Origin: Devosia sp. A16
GTDB taxonomy: Bacteria > Pseudomonadota > Alphaproteobacteria > Rhizobiales > Devosiaceae
Direction of reading: 5' to 3'
Length of the DNA stretch: 64,000 bases
NCBI RefSeq assembly: GCF_001402915.1
Contig: NZ_CP012945.1
Span: 3,387,501 to 3,451,500 of the forward strand
A model generated the notes under the pieces. That model was not told the DNA's origin. It worked only from the letters and a program-made list of their open reading frames with translations, and searched no databases. The translations under genes were made by a program, and so were the position numbers. The first letter of the stretch is position 1. Each line of letters opens with the position of its first letter. Shown here one piece after another: positions 33,121 through 41,321 of this stretch.

Positions 33121-35730
33121 ATGGCTGCAGGACAAACAGATTTCTTTGTAACTCAGCTTCGGCAGCGCCGAGCCAACTACGCTACCTTGGAAGCCGCTGC
33201 CGAGGCCTGCAGGCGAGAGTTCACCGAGCAGTTGGGGTTCCCCTTTGGTCCGGAGATGGACGAAAGCTTGGCAAAGGCGCTTGAAGTCGTCAGGGCCGAG
33301 ACACAGGAGGTGGAGGTCCTACGCAGATACTCCATCGTGGACCGGCCTGAAGATTGGTATCGGGGGCCCGGTCCGCACAGTTTTCACTGGGTCGCCCTGC
33401 ACGAGTATCTCAAGAACAAGGGGTGGGGTGACGACACCATCACTTCGCTCGATGAGGCGTCGACAGAAGTCGTTTCGCTGTTGGGGAACCCCGCCAAGGA
33501 CCAGTTTGCGTGTCGCGGCTTGGTGGTGGGATATGTGCAGTCCGGCAAGACTGCGAATATGACCGCGGTGATGGCCAAGGCGGTAGACGTCGGCTACAAC
33601 CTCATCATTGTGCTTGGTGGCGTGACCAACAAGCTCCGTAAGCAGACTCAGGACCGGTTCGAGCAAGACCTCTTGCGGCACCGGACGTCATGGCAACTCT
33701 ACACCACCGGCGAGCTCGGTGGAGACTTCGTCCAGCCACCCAATCGCGGTTTCGTCATGCCGACCGATGGGCATGCGCAGCTCGTCGTCATGAAGAAGGA
33801 GGGGCGTCGGCTTGCGCTGTTGCGGCGAACGATCGAGCGAACCCCCCCAGCGGTTCTTCGCAAGCTGAAGGTCCTGCTGATCGACGACGAGTGCGACCAG
33901 GCCTCCGTCAATTCTGCTCGGGGCGAGTTCGATATGACGCGGATCAATGAGGGGATCCGCCGAACCCTCGCATTGCTACCGGCCGTGTCATACGTAGGTT
34001 ACACAGCAACGCCGTTCGCCAACGTCTTTATCAACCCGTTTCCCTACGACAACGACCAGAACCTCGACGACCTATACCCGCGCGACTTCATCACGGCTCT
34101 TCGTAGGCCGACCGGATACTTCGGTGCTCGAGAAGTATTCGGGGATGACAGCGACGGGTCGGATCGCGAGGAAAGGAACATGATCCGCCACTTGGAGGAT
34201 GATGAACCGGGTCGCCTGAGACCGACGGCAACAAAGGATAAGGAGAGCTTTCGTCCGCAGGTGACGCAGAGCCTTGAAGAGGCGATCCTCTGGTTCCTGG
34301 TCAGCTGCTCCATTAGGCGGGCCCGTGGTCAGGCGCAGGAGCACATGTCCATGCTGGTCCATTCGTCCCAGTTTATTCGCCAGCACGAATTCATGTCGGA
34401 TCTGATCCGCAACTGGATCGAGGAGCGGGAGCCGGAACTCAGGGCCGGGTTGGGAGAACCGGCGCGAAGGTTGCGCGAAGTCTTCGAGCGCGAACGCGAG
34501 CTGACGGCGCCGGTCGGCGAGGACCGTATCCCCGAAGAATTCGATGTCGTCCTAAGGCATCTTCCCGATGTGCTCGACGCACTCCAGTTCCCCGTCGAGA
34601 ACGGCGGCACGGAACCAGAGTTGCGTCTTGACTACACCAAGGGGCCCGTCACCTGCATTGTTGTGGGAGGCACGGTGCTTGCGCGCGGGTTGACCCTGGA
34701 AGGCCTGTGCGTGTCGTTCTTCCTCAGGACTTCCAAGCAATACGATACGCTGCTGCAGATGGGCCGCTGGTTCGGCTACCGGCGCGACTACGAAGATCTG
34801 CCGCGGCTATGGACGACGGAGGACCTCGCGAGGAAGTTCCGTTCCTTGGCCGTGATAGAGGAGGAGATCAGGGACGAGATCGCCGCCTACCGCGAGAATG
34901 GGCTGACTCCTCGGGATTTTGCGGTGAAGGTAAGGGCGATCCCGGGCATGGCGATCACAGCAGCAGCCAAGATGAAGCATGCCTTCCGGACCAGTGTCAG
35001 TTTCGCGGGCAAGCACGTCCAGACCATTCGCTTCGATCATCGTGACAGCGAGGTCGTTGGAAACAACTGGGCGGCGGCATCGGACCTCGTTGACTCCATG
35101 TATGAGGAAACTGCGCCGGATCATGCTCCTCAGGATCCACCCAAGGGCATCCTGTTCAGGAACATTCCGCTTCATGTTGTGCGCAAGTTCCTCGCCCAGA
35201 TGCACATTTCCGACGAGCACATGGATCTGAAGCAGCCTCATCTCCTAGGATATTTGGATCAGAGCGCCGACAACCTGAAACAGTGGAATGTCGGCATCAT
35301 TCAACCAAAGTCAGATGAAAAGTCTGCAAGACCGCTGGGACGTCTGGGGAGCGTGGCCACTGTCCGTCGATCAAAGTTGCCGGAAGGTTCTACGAAGGGA
35401 GCCGACATCAAGGCGCTCATGTCTCGAGCCGATATCCTGATTGATGCCGTGAAGGAACCAGAGGGCGCCGAGAGTTGGGACACATACAAGTCCTGTCGTC
35501 CGCCTTTGCCGCTGTTGCTGCTCTATCCCATCAATGCACACTCGGAACCGGCGTCAAGCAAACGCGTGCCTCTCGATGCAGTGGCGGATCTTGTCGGGTT
35601 CGGTATCGTGTTCCCTGGTTCCAAGGACCGCTCGGGCGACTACTACTCCGTGGACATCGAGCCGCCGGCAGTTGAGGAAGCCGAGGGAAACGAGGACGAG
35701 ATCGAAGAAGTGGAGCCGGACTTTGCCTGA
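33121..35730 (+). CDS. Z1-domain superfamily-2 ATPase/helicase-like protein
   Basis: This 869-residue protein has a Walker A 'GYVQSGKT' at 137-144, Walker B 'LLIDDECDQAS' at about 252-262, motif III 'YVGYTATPFANV', and the Z1 signature 'RGLTLEGLCVSFFLRTSKQYD..LQMGRWFGYR' at about 520-555 (arginine-finger motif VI). Z1 proteins are DNA-dependent ATPases found in restriction-type operons with methylases and MutL/Hsp90-like ATPases. The start is ATG 33121 after a ggggggcga ribosome site. The C terminus is acidic and its end overlaps the next gene by 8 bases. Confidence 0.9.
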   Translation: MAAGQTDFFVTQLRQRRANYATLEAAAEACRREFTEQLGFPFGPEMDESLAKALEVVRAETQEVEVLRRYSIVDRPEDWYRGPGPHSFHWVALHEYLKNKGWGDDTITSLDEASTEVVSLLGNPAKDQFACRGLVVGYVQSGKTANMTAVMAKAVDVGYNLIIVLGGVTNKLRKQTQDRFEQDLLRHRTSWQLYTTGELGGDFVQPPNRGFVMPTDGHAQLVVMKKEGRRLALLRRTIERTPPAVLRKLKVLLIDDECDQASVNSARGEFDMTRINEGIRRTLALLPAVSYVGYTATPFANVFINPFPYDNDQNLDDLYPRDFITALRRPTGYFGAREVFGDDSDGSDREERNMIRHLEDDEPGRLRPTATKDKESFRPQVTQSLEEAILWFLVSCSIRRARGQAQEHMSMLVHSSQFIRQHEFMSDLIRNWIEEREPELRAGLGEPARRLREVFERERELTAPVGEDRIPEEFDVVLRHLPDVLDALQFPVENGGTEPELRLDYTKGPVTCIVVGGTVLARGLTLEGLCVSFFLRTSKQYDTLLQMGRWFGYRRDYEDLPRLWTTEDLARKFRSLAVIEEEIRDEIAAYRENGLTPRDFAVKVRAIPGMAITAAAKMKHAFRTSVSFAGKHVQTIRFDHRDSEVVGNNWAAASDLVDSMYEETAPDHAPQDPPKGILFRNIPLHVVRKFLAQMHISDEHMDLKQPHLLGYLDQSADNLKQWNVGIIQPKSDEKSARPLGRLGSVATVRRSKLPEGSTKGADIKALMSRADILIDAVKEPEGAESWDTYKSCRPPLPLLLLYPINAHSEPASSKRVPLDAVADLVGFGIVFPGSKDRSGDYYSVDIEPPAVEEAEGNEDEIEEVEPDFA

Positions 35731-36727
35731 GGCGGGCTGGCTCGAAAGGGCTTGGGCCGACATACGGGCTACAGGGAAGGGAGATGGCCTCACCGAGGTG
35801 CCCAGCCGTGCTACGGATATGAACACCGGGTATGGATACGTCCGAGTGGCCACCGGACCGTCAGGGGAGCAGCGGCTCCTTGTGCCGGTGGGACAGCCTT
35901 CAGCCAAGATGTTCACCTTGGCAAACGGCAACCTTAGGGTAGCTCGCACGACCTTCTGGGTCTCCGGCAAGCTCGAGCACTTCGTCGACATCACGTTGCG
36001 TAACATGCAACTGGAGTCGGTGTTCACGGATCTGGTCCAGGAAGCCCTTAGGCGCATCGAGAATGGATACGGCCCGGAGGCGGCTGTTCAAGGAGCCATC
36101 CAAGATTTCCGGAGCCTTCTGCTTCCGGAGAAAGCTCAGGACATTCCGATCACTACAATCGTTGGCCTCATCGGCGAACTGATTGTCCTGGAGAAACTCG
36201 TTGCACGGGCTCCTGCCTCTGTGCATGCGTGGATGGGGCCAACAAGCCAGCGCCACGACTTTCGACACGAGCTGATCTCCATCGAGGTGAAGACATCCGG
36301 GCGATCAGATGCCACCCGTGTTCAGGTGAACGGCCCCGAACAACTCCTACCTCCAGCGGGCGGTCAGCTCTACCTTGCACACGTCAGGCTCGAACGCTCC
36401 GAGAAGGGTGGGCACTCCGTGGCCGCGCTTTGCAAGGCGATACTTGCCCATGGGGCTGACCAGATTGTCCTGAGTGAGCGTCTGGCGAGGCTGGAATGCC
36501 ATGATCCCGAGGCGGACGAGTGGAACCATGCAAGTTTCGCGCTTGAGGGCCTTGACCTCTATCGTGTGGGGCCAACGTTCCCCCGCATCACGCCAGACTC
36601 CTTCCCGGACGGTATGCTGCCGGCTGGTGTGGCAGCCCTAAGTTACGAGGTTGACCTCTCGGTGGCCCGCAAGAGCCTGCTGTCGGCGGAGGAGAAGGAG
36701 AGACTTCTCCTGGATTTTGTCACTTGA
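35723..36727 (+). CDS. PD-(D/E)XK motif protein (DUF4420-like)
   Basis: This 334-residue protein uses a TTG start within the end of the Z1 gene. The C-terminal half carries a nuclease core: 'IGELIVLEKL' (motif Glu), 'RHDFRHELISIEVKTSG' with Asp, Glu and Lys around residues 175-190, then strands 'GQLYLAHVRLE'. This matches the DUF4420 PD-(D/E)XK family, whose members sit beside Z1 proteins. It is the most likely DNA-cutting subunit of the system. The stop overlaps the next start (TTGA). Confidence 0.87.
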   Translation: MPEAGWLERAWADIRATGKGDGLTEVPSRATDMNTGYGYVRVATGPSGEQRLLVPVGQPSAKMFTLANGNLRVARTTFWVSGKLEHFVDITLRNMQLESVFTDLVQEALRRIENGYGPEAAVQGAIQDFRSLLLPEKAQDIPITTIVGLIGELIVLEKLVARAPASVHAWMGPTSQRHDFRHELISIEVKTSGRSDATRVQVNGPEQLLPPAGGQLYLAHVRLERSEKGGHSVAALCKAILAHGADQIVLSERLARLECHDPEADEWNHASFALEGLDLYRVGPTFPRITPDSFPDGMLPAGVAALSYEVDLSVARKSLLSAEEKERLLLDFVT

Positions 36728-38547
36728 TCTGCCTTGATCTGCATCGTGAACCGTTTGCCCCGACCGGCAGCATGGCTGGCGAAGGTTTTCGTCGGCTCTT
36801 GGGCAGACCCAAACTCGATCTGATCGAGACCGTGGTTCGCGAAGCCCTTCAGAACTCGATTGATGCGGCAACGCCGGACAACCCGGTTGAAGTCCAGCTG
36901 CGCTACCGAGTCCTTTCCCCAAATGAGGCGGAGTGCCTTCGGCGCAATGTTTTTCGGGAGCGCCCCTTCCCTTCAACGAACGCCAACGAGGAATTCGAGA
37001 GCCTCGAGGACACTCTCAGTCAGGAGCGGATCGCTCTCCTCGAGATTGCTGACTTCAATACGCGGGGGTTGGCGGGCCCCACCCGCGCAGACATCGCCTC
37101 GGATGATGAACGAGCCGACTTCGTCAACTTCTTCCGCAACATTGGAGCCAGGCGCGATACAGCCCAAGGGGGAGGGACCTACGGCTACGGCAAGACCTCT
37201 CTTTATGCTCTGAGCCGCGCGTCAACCATCATAGTTGACACTCAAACGACCGATGGGGGCCGGCCAGTCCGGCGCTTCATGGGGTGTCACCTTGGAGATG
37301 CCTTCGTCGAGGACGTGGACGGAGAAGCACGACGATTTACCGGCCGCCACTGGTGGGGACGCACCCACAGGCACATCGGAGTGGAACCGGCGGACAACGG
37401 GGAGGCGGCAGTTCTGGCGGAGTCACTTGGATTTCCACCGAGGAGTCCGTTGCGGACGGGCACCACGATTGCAGTTCTCTCTCCCCATATCGAGGATGAA
37501 GCAGGACTTCGCCAGAAGCTTGCGGAGACTGTCCTATGGAACTTCTGGCCGCGTATGTCTCTCAGCACGCCCGAGCATCGCAGGCTTACCGTCCGGCTTC
37601 AGGTCCTAGGCGAAGACCAACAACTGCCAGTGCCCGAGGATTGCCCTCCGCTGGATCACTACGCCGCAGCCCTCAGGAATATCCGCGAAGGCCGGCATGA
37701 CCGCACGAAGGCAATTTCCAGTGGGCATGGTGTTACCGGACACCTTGCGATCGTCCACGGCATTCGATCTCGCCGCAACCCGAATGTGGCTCAGCCCAAT
37801 GGCGCTATGGCAAGTCAGGCGCATGCGATCGCGCTCATGCGCCCTGTCGAGCTCGTGGTCAAGTATCTGGAAGGTCCTCCATTACCTGACGAGAGGGTCG
37901 AATGGGCAGGCGTGTTCATCTGCTCGACCGATGACGAGGTAGAGCGGGCATTTGCGGCCGCCGAACCGCCCACTCACGACGATTGGCTCCCCAAGGTGCT
38001 GCCGAGGGGGAAGGCAAAGTCAATCGTCAGCCAGACGATGAGGGCGCTCAACTCGCACGCGGAAACCTATTTTCAGCCGAAGCCGGCGTCGGGAGCCGAT
38101 GGGCAGGGTGCGGCTCCTTTGGCCAAGACAGCGGCCCTTTTGGGGAAGCTGCTCACAAGTGCTTCGGGAAAGGGGCACGGTGGCAGTGGACGCTCCGGCG
38201 GGACAGGATCTAGGGGGAAGGTTGCGATATCCGCACCGAGATTCGTTGGCTTGGAATACCGCGACGAGCGAAGGGTTGCTTATTTTGAAGCGGAACTGAC
38301 CAATGACGGTAGTCAGCCGCACTTTCTCCTGCAGGCCACGCCACAGCTGGTTCTGGACGGCTCATCCACCACAGACAACGATCTTCCCGACGATTTGTCG
38401 GTCAACCTGATCGAACTGTCCGTAGATGGCACCGTCGCCATTGGTGATGCGCTGAGGATTGAGAACCTCAAGGGCGTGGTGCGCTGCGGCGTGACCGTGC
38501 CGGACGACGCTGCGGTAAGTGTCAGGCTGTCTCTGGGAGCGATGTAG
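36724..38547 (+). CDS. GHKL (Hsp90/MutL/histidine-kinase-like) ATPase
   Basis: This 607-residue protein has a Bergerat ATP-binding fold: the N box 'EALQNSIDAA' (Glu40, Asn44, Asp47), a G1 loop 'ADFNTRGLAGP' (about 109-119) and a G2 lid 'GGGTYGYGKTSLYALS' (about 149-164). Then follow a transducer-like region, a Gly/Ser-rich linker at about 470-490 and a beta-rich C-terminal domain. Such ATPases clamp and dimerise on ATP binding. The TTG start overlaps the preceding stop; ATG at 36772 would be the alternative, losing 16 residues. Confidence 0.87.
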   Translation: MICLDLHREPFAPTGSMAGEGFRRLLGRPKLDLIETVVREALQNSIDAATPDNPVEVQLRYRVLSPNEAECLRRNVFRERPFPSTNANEEFESLEDTLSQERIALLEIADFNTRGLAGPTRADIASDDERADFVNFFRNIGARRDTAQGGGTYGYGKTSLYALSRASTIIVDTQTTDGGRPVRRFMGCHLGDAFVEDVDGEARRFTGRHWWGRTHRHIGVEPADNGEAAVLAESLGFPPRSPLRTGTTIAVLSPHIEDEAGLRQKLAETVLWNFWPRMSLSTPEHRRLTVRLQVLGEDQQLPVPEDCPPLDHYAAALRNIREGRHDRTKAISSGHGVTGHLAIVHGIRSRRNPNVAQPNGAMASQAHAIALMRPVELVVKYLEGPPLPDERVEWAGVFICSTDDEVERAFAAAEPPTHDDWLPKVLPRGKAKSIVSQTMRALNSHAETYFQPKPASGADGQGAAPLAKTAALLGKLLTSASGKGHGGSGRSGGTGSRGKVAISAPRFVGLEYRDERRVAYFEAELTNDGSQPHFLLQATPQLVLDGSSTTDNDLPDDLSVNLIELSVDGTVAIGDALRIENLKGVVRCGVTVPDDAAVSVRLSLGAM

Positions 38548-38548
38548 C

Positions 38549-39457
38549 ATGACGACGACAGTCGCGTTCCCGTTTCTGACGCTGACGGATGACGTGGTGA
38601 CGCTTGATCCTTGGCTGATAGCGCATGAGGGCTCGGAGCTGGAGCCCATTCTCCCGGTCCTGCATGCATGGGACTATGCAACCAACGTGGAACTCCAGAG
38701 CTCGATCTCAATCGACATGGGCCGGGCTGCTGCCCTTCTGGGTATTGCTGTCCGGCAGCTGGAGCTGGAGGTGGTCTTTCGTGCAGGGACGGGGAGAGGC
38801 AAGTTCCCCCGTGTGACGTGGGAGCTTGGTCGGTGGCGGGTTGGTCCGGACACCAGTTGGCCAGTCGCCATTCAGGGCGTCGTCCCCGGAGCAGAGCTTT
38901 CCGAACGCTTGTATGGACGTGTTGATGTTCTCCTCGCCGTGGTCCGTTCCGACCCCTCGTCCCTGTCGCCCACACGCCTGGGATCGAGATTGTGGAACAA
39001 GGATTTCTCAGTCGAATTGGAGGACAGTGGAGAAAACCGCTTCCCGATCGAACTGGTTTCCTTCGCCCGGACGTTCCCGCAGCACATAGGGGCCCCTTGG
39101 TATCTGAGGTGGCAGGCAGGAGACCTGAAGTCCGACTTCAGTGGGGCGGTCCGGCTCTATGTCAACGCAGACCTTCCGGGGTTGGCGGACCGGGTAGCCG
39201 AGGGCGATCCGATAACTCTACAGGGCATGCTTGGCGACGTGATGCTGCAGTTGATCGGAACTGTGGTCGAAAGCGACGATGTCATCGAGCAGCTTGCAGA
39301 CTGCGAGGAAGGGTCAGTTGGCGCCCAGGTCAAGGTTTGGATGGATCTCGCATTTCCAGGAAGAACGCCAGTCCAGGTTAGTTCGCTGCGTCAAAGGAAC
39401 CCAAGTGACTTCCATTCCAGTATTTTCCGTGCTGCACAGCTGGAGGGCGGCGTTTGA
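38549..39457 (+). CDS. Unrecognised protein of the Z1/GHKL operon
   Basis: This 302-residue protein belongs to no family I know. It begins one base after the GHKL gene stop, so it is clearly part of the same transcript. The sequence is rich in predicted beta strands with alternating hydrophobics ('ELQSSISIDMGRAAALLGIAVRQLELEVVF', 'YGRVDVLLAVVRSD', 'GAVRLYVNADLPG'), without membrane helices or obvious catalytic motifs. A recognition or scaffolding subunit is possible. The stop overlaps the next TTG start by 4 bases. Confidence 0.75.
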   Translation: MTTTVAFPFLTLTDDVVTLDPWLIAHEGSELEPILPVLHAWDYATNVELQSSISIDMGRAAALLGIAVRQLELEVVFRAGTGRGKFPRVTWELGRWRVGPDTSWPVAIQGVVPGAELSERLYGRVDVLLAVVRSDPSSLSPTRLGSRLWNKDFSVELEDSGENRFPIELVSFARTFPQHIGAPWYLRWQAGDLKSDFSGAVRLYVNADLPGLADRVAEGDPITLQGMLGDVMLQLIGTVVESDDVIEQLADCEEGSVGAQVKVWMDLAFPGRTPVQVSSLRQRNPSDFHSSIFRAAQLEGGV

Positions 39458-40254
39458 GCGTGCGGCTATTTCCTCGTCTCAAGGATGCTGGTTTGGCGCG
39501 CTGTCTGGAGGACCTGGAGCGCTCTAGCGCCATCGGGGAACAAGTCATGCCCGTTGAGCGGCGGCTGGAGGAATACACGCCGTGGATATGGCTAGCTCCA
39601 AGCGGCGGATCGCCGGACGCCAGGCTCGTCAAGTCTCTCCGCGACGAGGCGGTTGAGATCGCCATTCGGCATGGCTATCCCGACCAGGTTTCCGACATCG
39701 AGAAGTCCGCTTTTGATGTCGAGGCAGCCAAGTGGCTGGCAACAGACCCACAACTGGTCTCGCCGGAACTGCTCCGGGACGACGTCTGGGCATTCATCAG
39801 CAGCGTGCTCCTACAAGAGGTCGTTGTGTGGCGTTACTCGGTAGGCCAGCGAGCCCGTTTCTTCGGTGGGGTAAGAAACACCTTTCAGCGCCTCTGGATA
39901 CGAGGTCGAACCCTTGATCTTGGGGAGACGGCTGGCGAGGGGCGATGGCGCTTGCTCGAAGGCTTGAGCGAGGACGCCATGGTGCAGATATTCGAGCGCG
40001 CCTCCCTAGCTTCGGATGCCCGGCTCGCGCGGGCTATAGCGACTGGCTGGTTGGATATGGCTGACGAAATCGGCCGCGGGCGCATGGAACCGGTGATGCG
40101 GCGCGCTACAAAGCTGCTCCGCCTAAGGAACCAGATCTGCGACCTCGGACGGCTCCCAATCGAAACGCTCAGGCAGGAAATCCGGGGCGCGTTCGAACGT
40201 GCGGCAAGCGGACTTCAGAGAAGAGAGGCATTGTCGCGCACGCGTGAAGCATGA
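39454..40254 (+). CDS. DUF6339-like protein of the Z1/GHKL operon
   Basis: This 266-residue mostly helical protein uses a TTG start overlapping the previous stop. 'LRDDVWAFISSVLLQEVVVWRY', 'RFFGGVRNTFQRLWIRGRTLD' and 'LLEGLSEDAMVQIFERASLASDARLARAIA' recall the DUF6339 proteins that accompany Z1 and GHKL genes; this is a resemblance from memory and not a checked match. No catalytic residues can be named. Its stop overlaps the ATG of the truncated nuclease gene that follows. Confidence 0.7.
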   Translation: MSVRLFPRLKDAGLARCLEDLERSSAIGEQVMPVERRLEEYTPWIWLAPSGGSPDARLVKSLRDEAVEIAIRHGYPDQVSDIEKSAFDVEAAKWLATDPQLVSPELLRDDVWAFISSVLLQEVVVWRYSVGQRARFFGGVRNTFQRLWIRGRTLDLGETAGEGRWRLLEGLSEDAMVQIFERASLASDARLARAIATGWLDMADEIGRGRMEPVMRRATKLLRLRNQICDLGRLPIETLRQEIRGAFERAASGLQRREALSRTREA

Positions 40255-40590
40255 TGGAGACGGCTGCTTCTTCGCTTACGATTGCCTGCTGGAACACTGA
40301 ATGGCGTCGTGTCAGAAGCGGCAAGGGCGTCGCTCTGAAACGTGCCCTCCTCGAACTGGATCCAGACATCATCTGCCTGCCTGACGCCCGCCATGGCTTT
40401 CTAGCGGCCGACTACCACGGCATTCATTGAACCCGATCATACCATCCAGTGGAAGCGGACCGAAGCAACGCTGTGGAGCCGGTGGCCATGGCTCGAACTT
40501 GACCTAACGGCAGCTCGCCTGCGGCCCGCGGTGCGGCAACGCATCCACTACATTTTCTCTCCCGCCACATCCCTACAAATTGTCTTGTAA
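40251..40590 (+). pseudogene. Truncated endonuclease/exonuclease/phosphatase-family gene
   Basis: An open frame of 59 codons (40251-40430, ATGA-coupled to the gene before) reads 'LTIACWNTEWRR' then 'LLELDPDIICLPDA', the N-terminal strands and metal-binding Asn/Glu region of EEP nucleases. After the stop, a different frame reads on with 'EATLWSRWPWLELDL', which fits the next part of the same fold. Frameshift and loss of the remaining two thirds, right against the 23-bp repeat, mark it as decayed. Confidence 0.7.
40571..40578 (+). promoter_or_regulatory. Candidate integrase arm-type site (right)
   Basis: CCCTACAA, followed by attg, matches the octamers at 20587-20594 and 20600-20607 near the left end and lies 41 bases inside the right repeat. 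Confidence 0.35.
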
Positions 40591-40618
40591 GATATTGATT
40601 TTGTTGAAGTTATGAACA

Positions 40619-40641
40619 TTCAATCCTCTCTTGCAGCACCA
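40619..40641 (+). repeat. Right attachment site (attR core, 23-bp direct repeat)
   Basis: Identical over 23 bases to the 3' end of tRNA-Thr at 20494-20516, including the CCA, but with no tRNA body upstream. It marks the right boundary of the island. Confidence 0.93.
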
Positions 40642-40701
40642 TTTTTCCCAAGCAAAATCAGTAGCATACTCCAGCGGCGGTGCAAGCCGCCTACCCGCTA
40701 T

Positions 40702-40731
40702 TCGGCATCAATCGGCACAGATCGGCACCGA
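40702..40731 (+). repeat. Three tandem 10-base repeats beside the right attachment site
   Basis: tcggcatcaa, tcggcacaga and tcggcaccga follow each other without gaps. They begin 60 bases outside the right 23-bp repeat, where arm-binding sites of an adjoining element would be expected. Confidence 0.55.
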
Positions 40732-40817
40732 AAATGGGGCATATCTGGGGACACCATTTGCGCAAGGTACCAGCCCCCCGTAGACAAGCACCGAACTTTG
40801 CGCCGCTCGGAGGCAAC

Positions 40818-41321
40818 GTGTCGCGCCACAAGCTACCGGAAGAAATTCGCCATCTTGTCCATGCGCGCAATGCGCTCCGCACGCGGTACGGTGCCTATGG
40901 CCTCAAGTTCACCCCTGACGGAAATCTGGTCGGCGACCTCGGTGAGGCTGTGTGCGCGGAACTCTTCGGCCTCACTCTAGCTCCCCGCCGGGGGCTGAAG
41001 GCCATTGATGCCTACACTACTGATGGTCAATCGGTGCAGATCAAAGCATCGGGACGTGGTACCGGCATTCCCTTCACTCATAGTGAAGAACCGGCAGTTT
41101 GGTTGCTGGTGGTGTGCTTTGACTACGAGGCTGAGGAGGTAGAGGTCGTCTACAACGGACCTTATGCCCCGGCAGTCGCGCGCCTACCTCCACAGTGGGC
41201 CGGACAGAAAGCCGTAAGGGTGTCATTCCTTAGGCGCTTGAATAGTGACGTGGAGCCCGGCAACAGGCTGCCAATCTTGCCGCTTGGTACACCGACAACC
41301 CTTGAACAGGTCCAGCGATGA
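40818..41321 (+). CDS. DUF6998-like protein with PD-(D/E)XK core
   Basis: This 167-residue protein uses a GTG start ('VSRHKLPEEIRHLVHARNAL'). The pattern 'NLVGDLGEAVCAELFG' (Glu), 'GLKAIDAYTTDG' (Asp) and 'QSVQIKASG' (Gln-x-Lys) is a compact restriction-endonuclease-like core of the DUF6998 type. The open frame continues upstream but that part is not protein-like. Its stop overlaps the next ATG by 4 bases. The small size suggests a single-domain nuclease or a degenerate DNA-binding version. Confidence 0.68.
   Translation: MSRHKLPEEIRHLVHARNALRTRYGAYGLKFTPDGNLVGDLGEAVCAELFGLTLAPRRGLKAIDAYTTDGQSVQIKASGRGTGIPFTHSEEPAVWLLVVCFDYEAEEVEVVYNGPYAPAVARLPPQWAGQKAVRVSFLRRLNSDVEPGNRLPILPLGTPTTLEQVQR

Noticed and set aside
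31539-40254. DISARM or BREX assignment for the methylase operon
   Set aside because: No DUF1998 (DrmB), PLD nuclease (DrmC), PglZ or BrxC-like gene is present; the Z1 and GHKL proteins define a different set.
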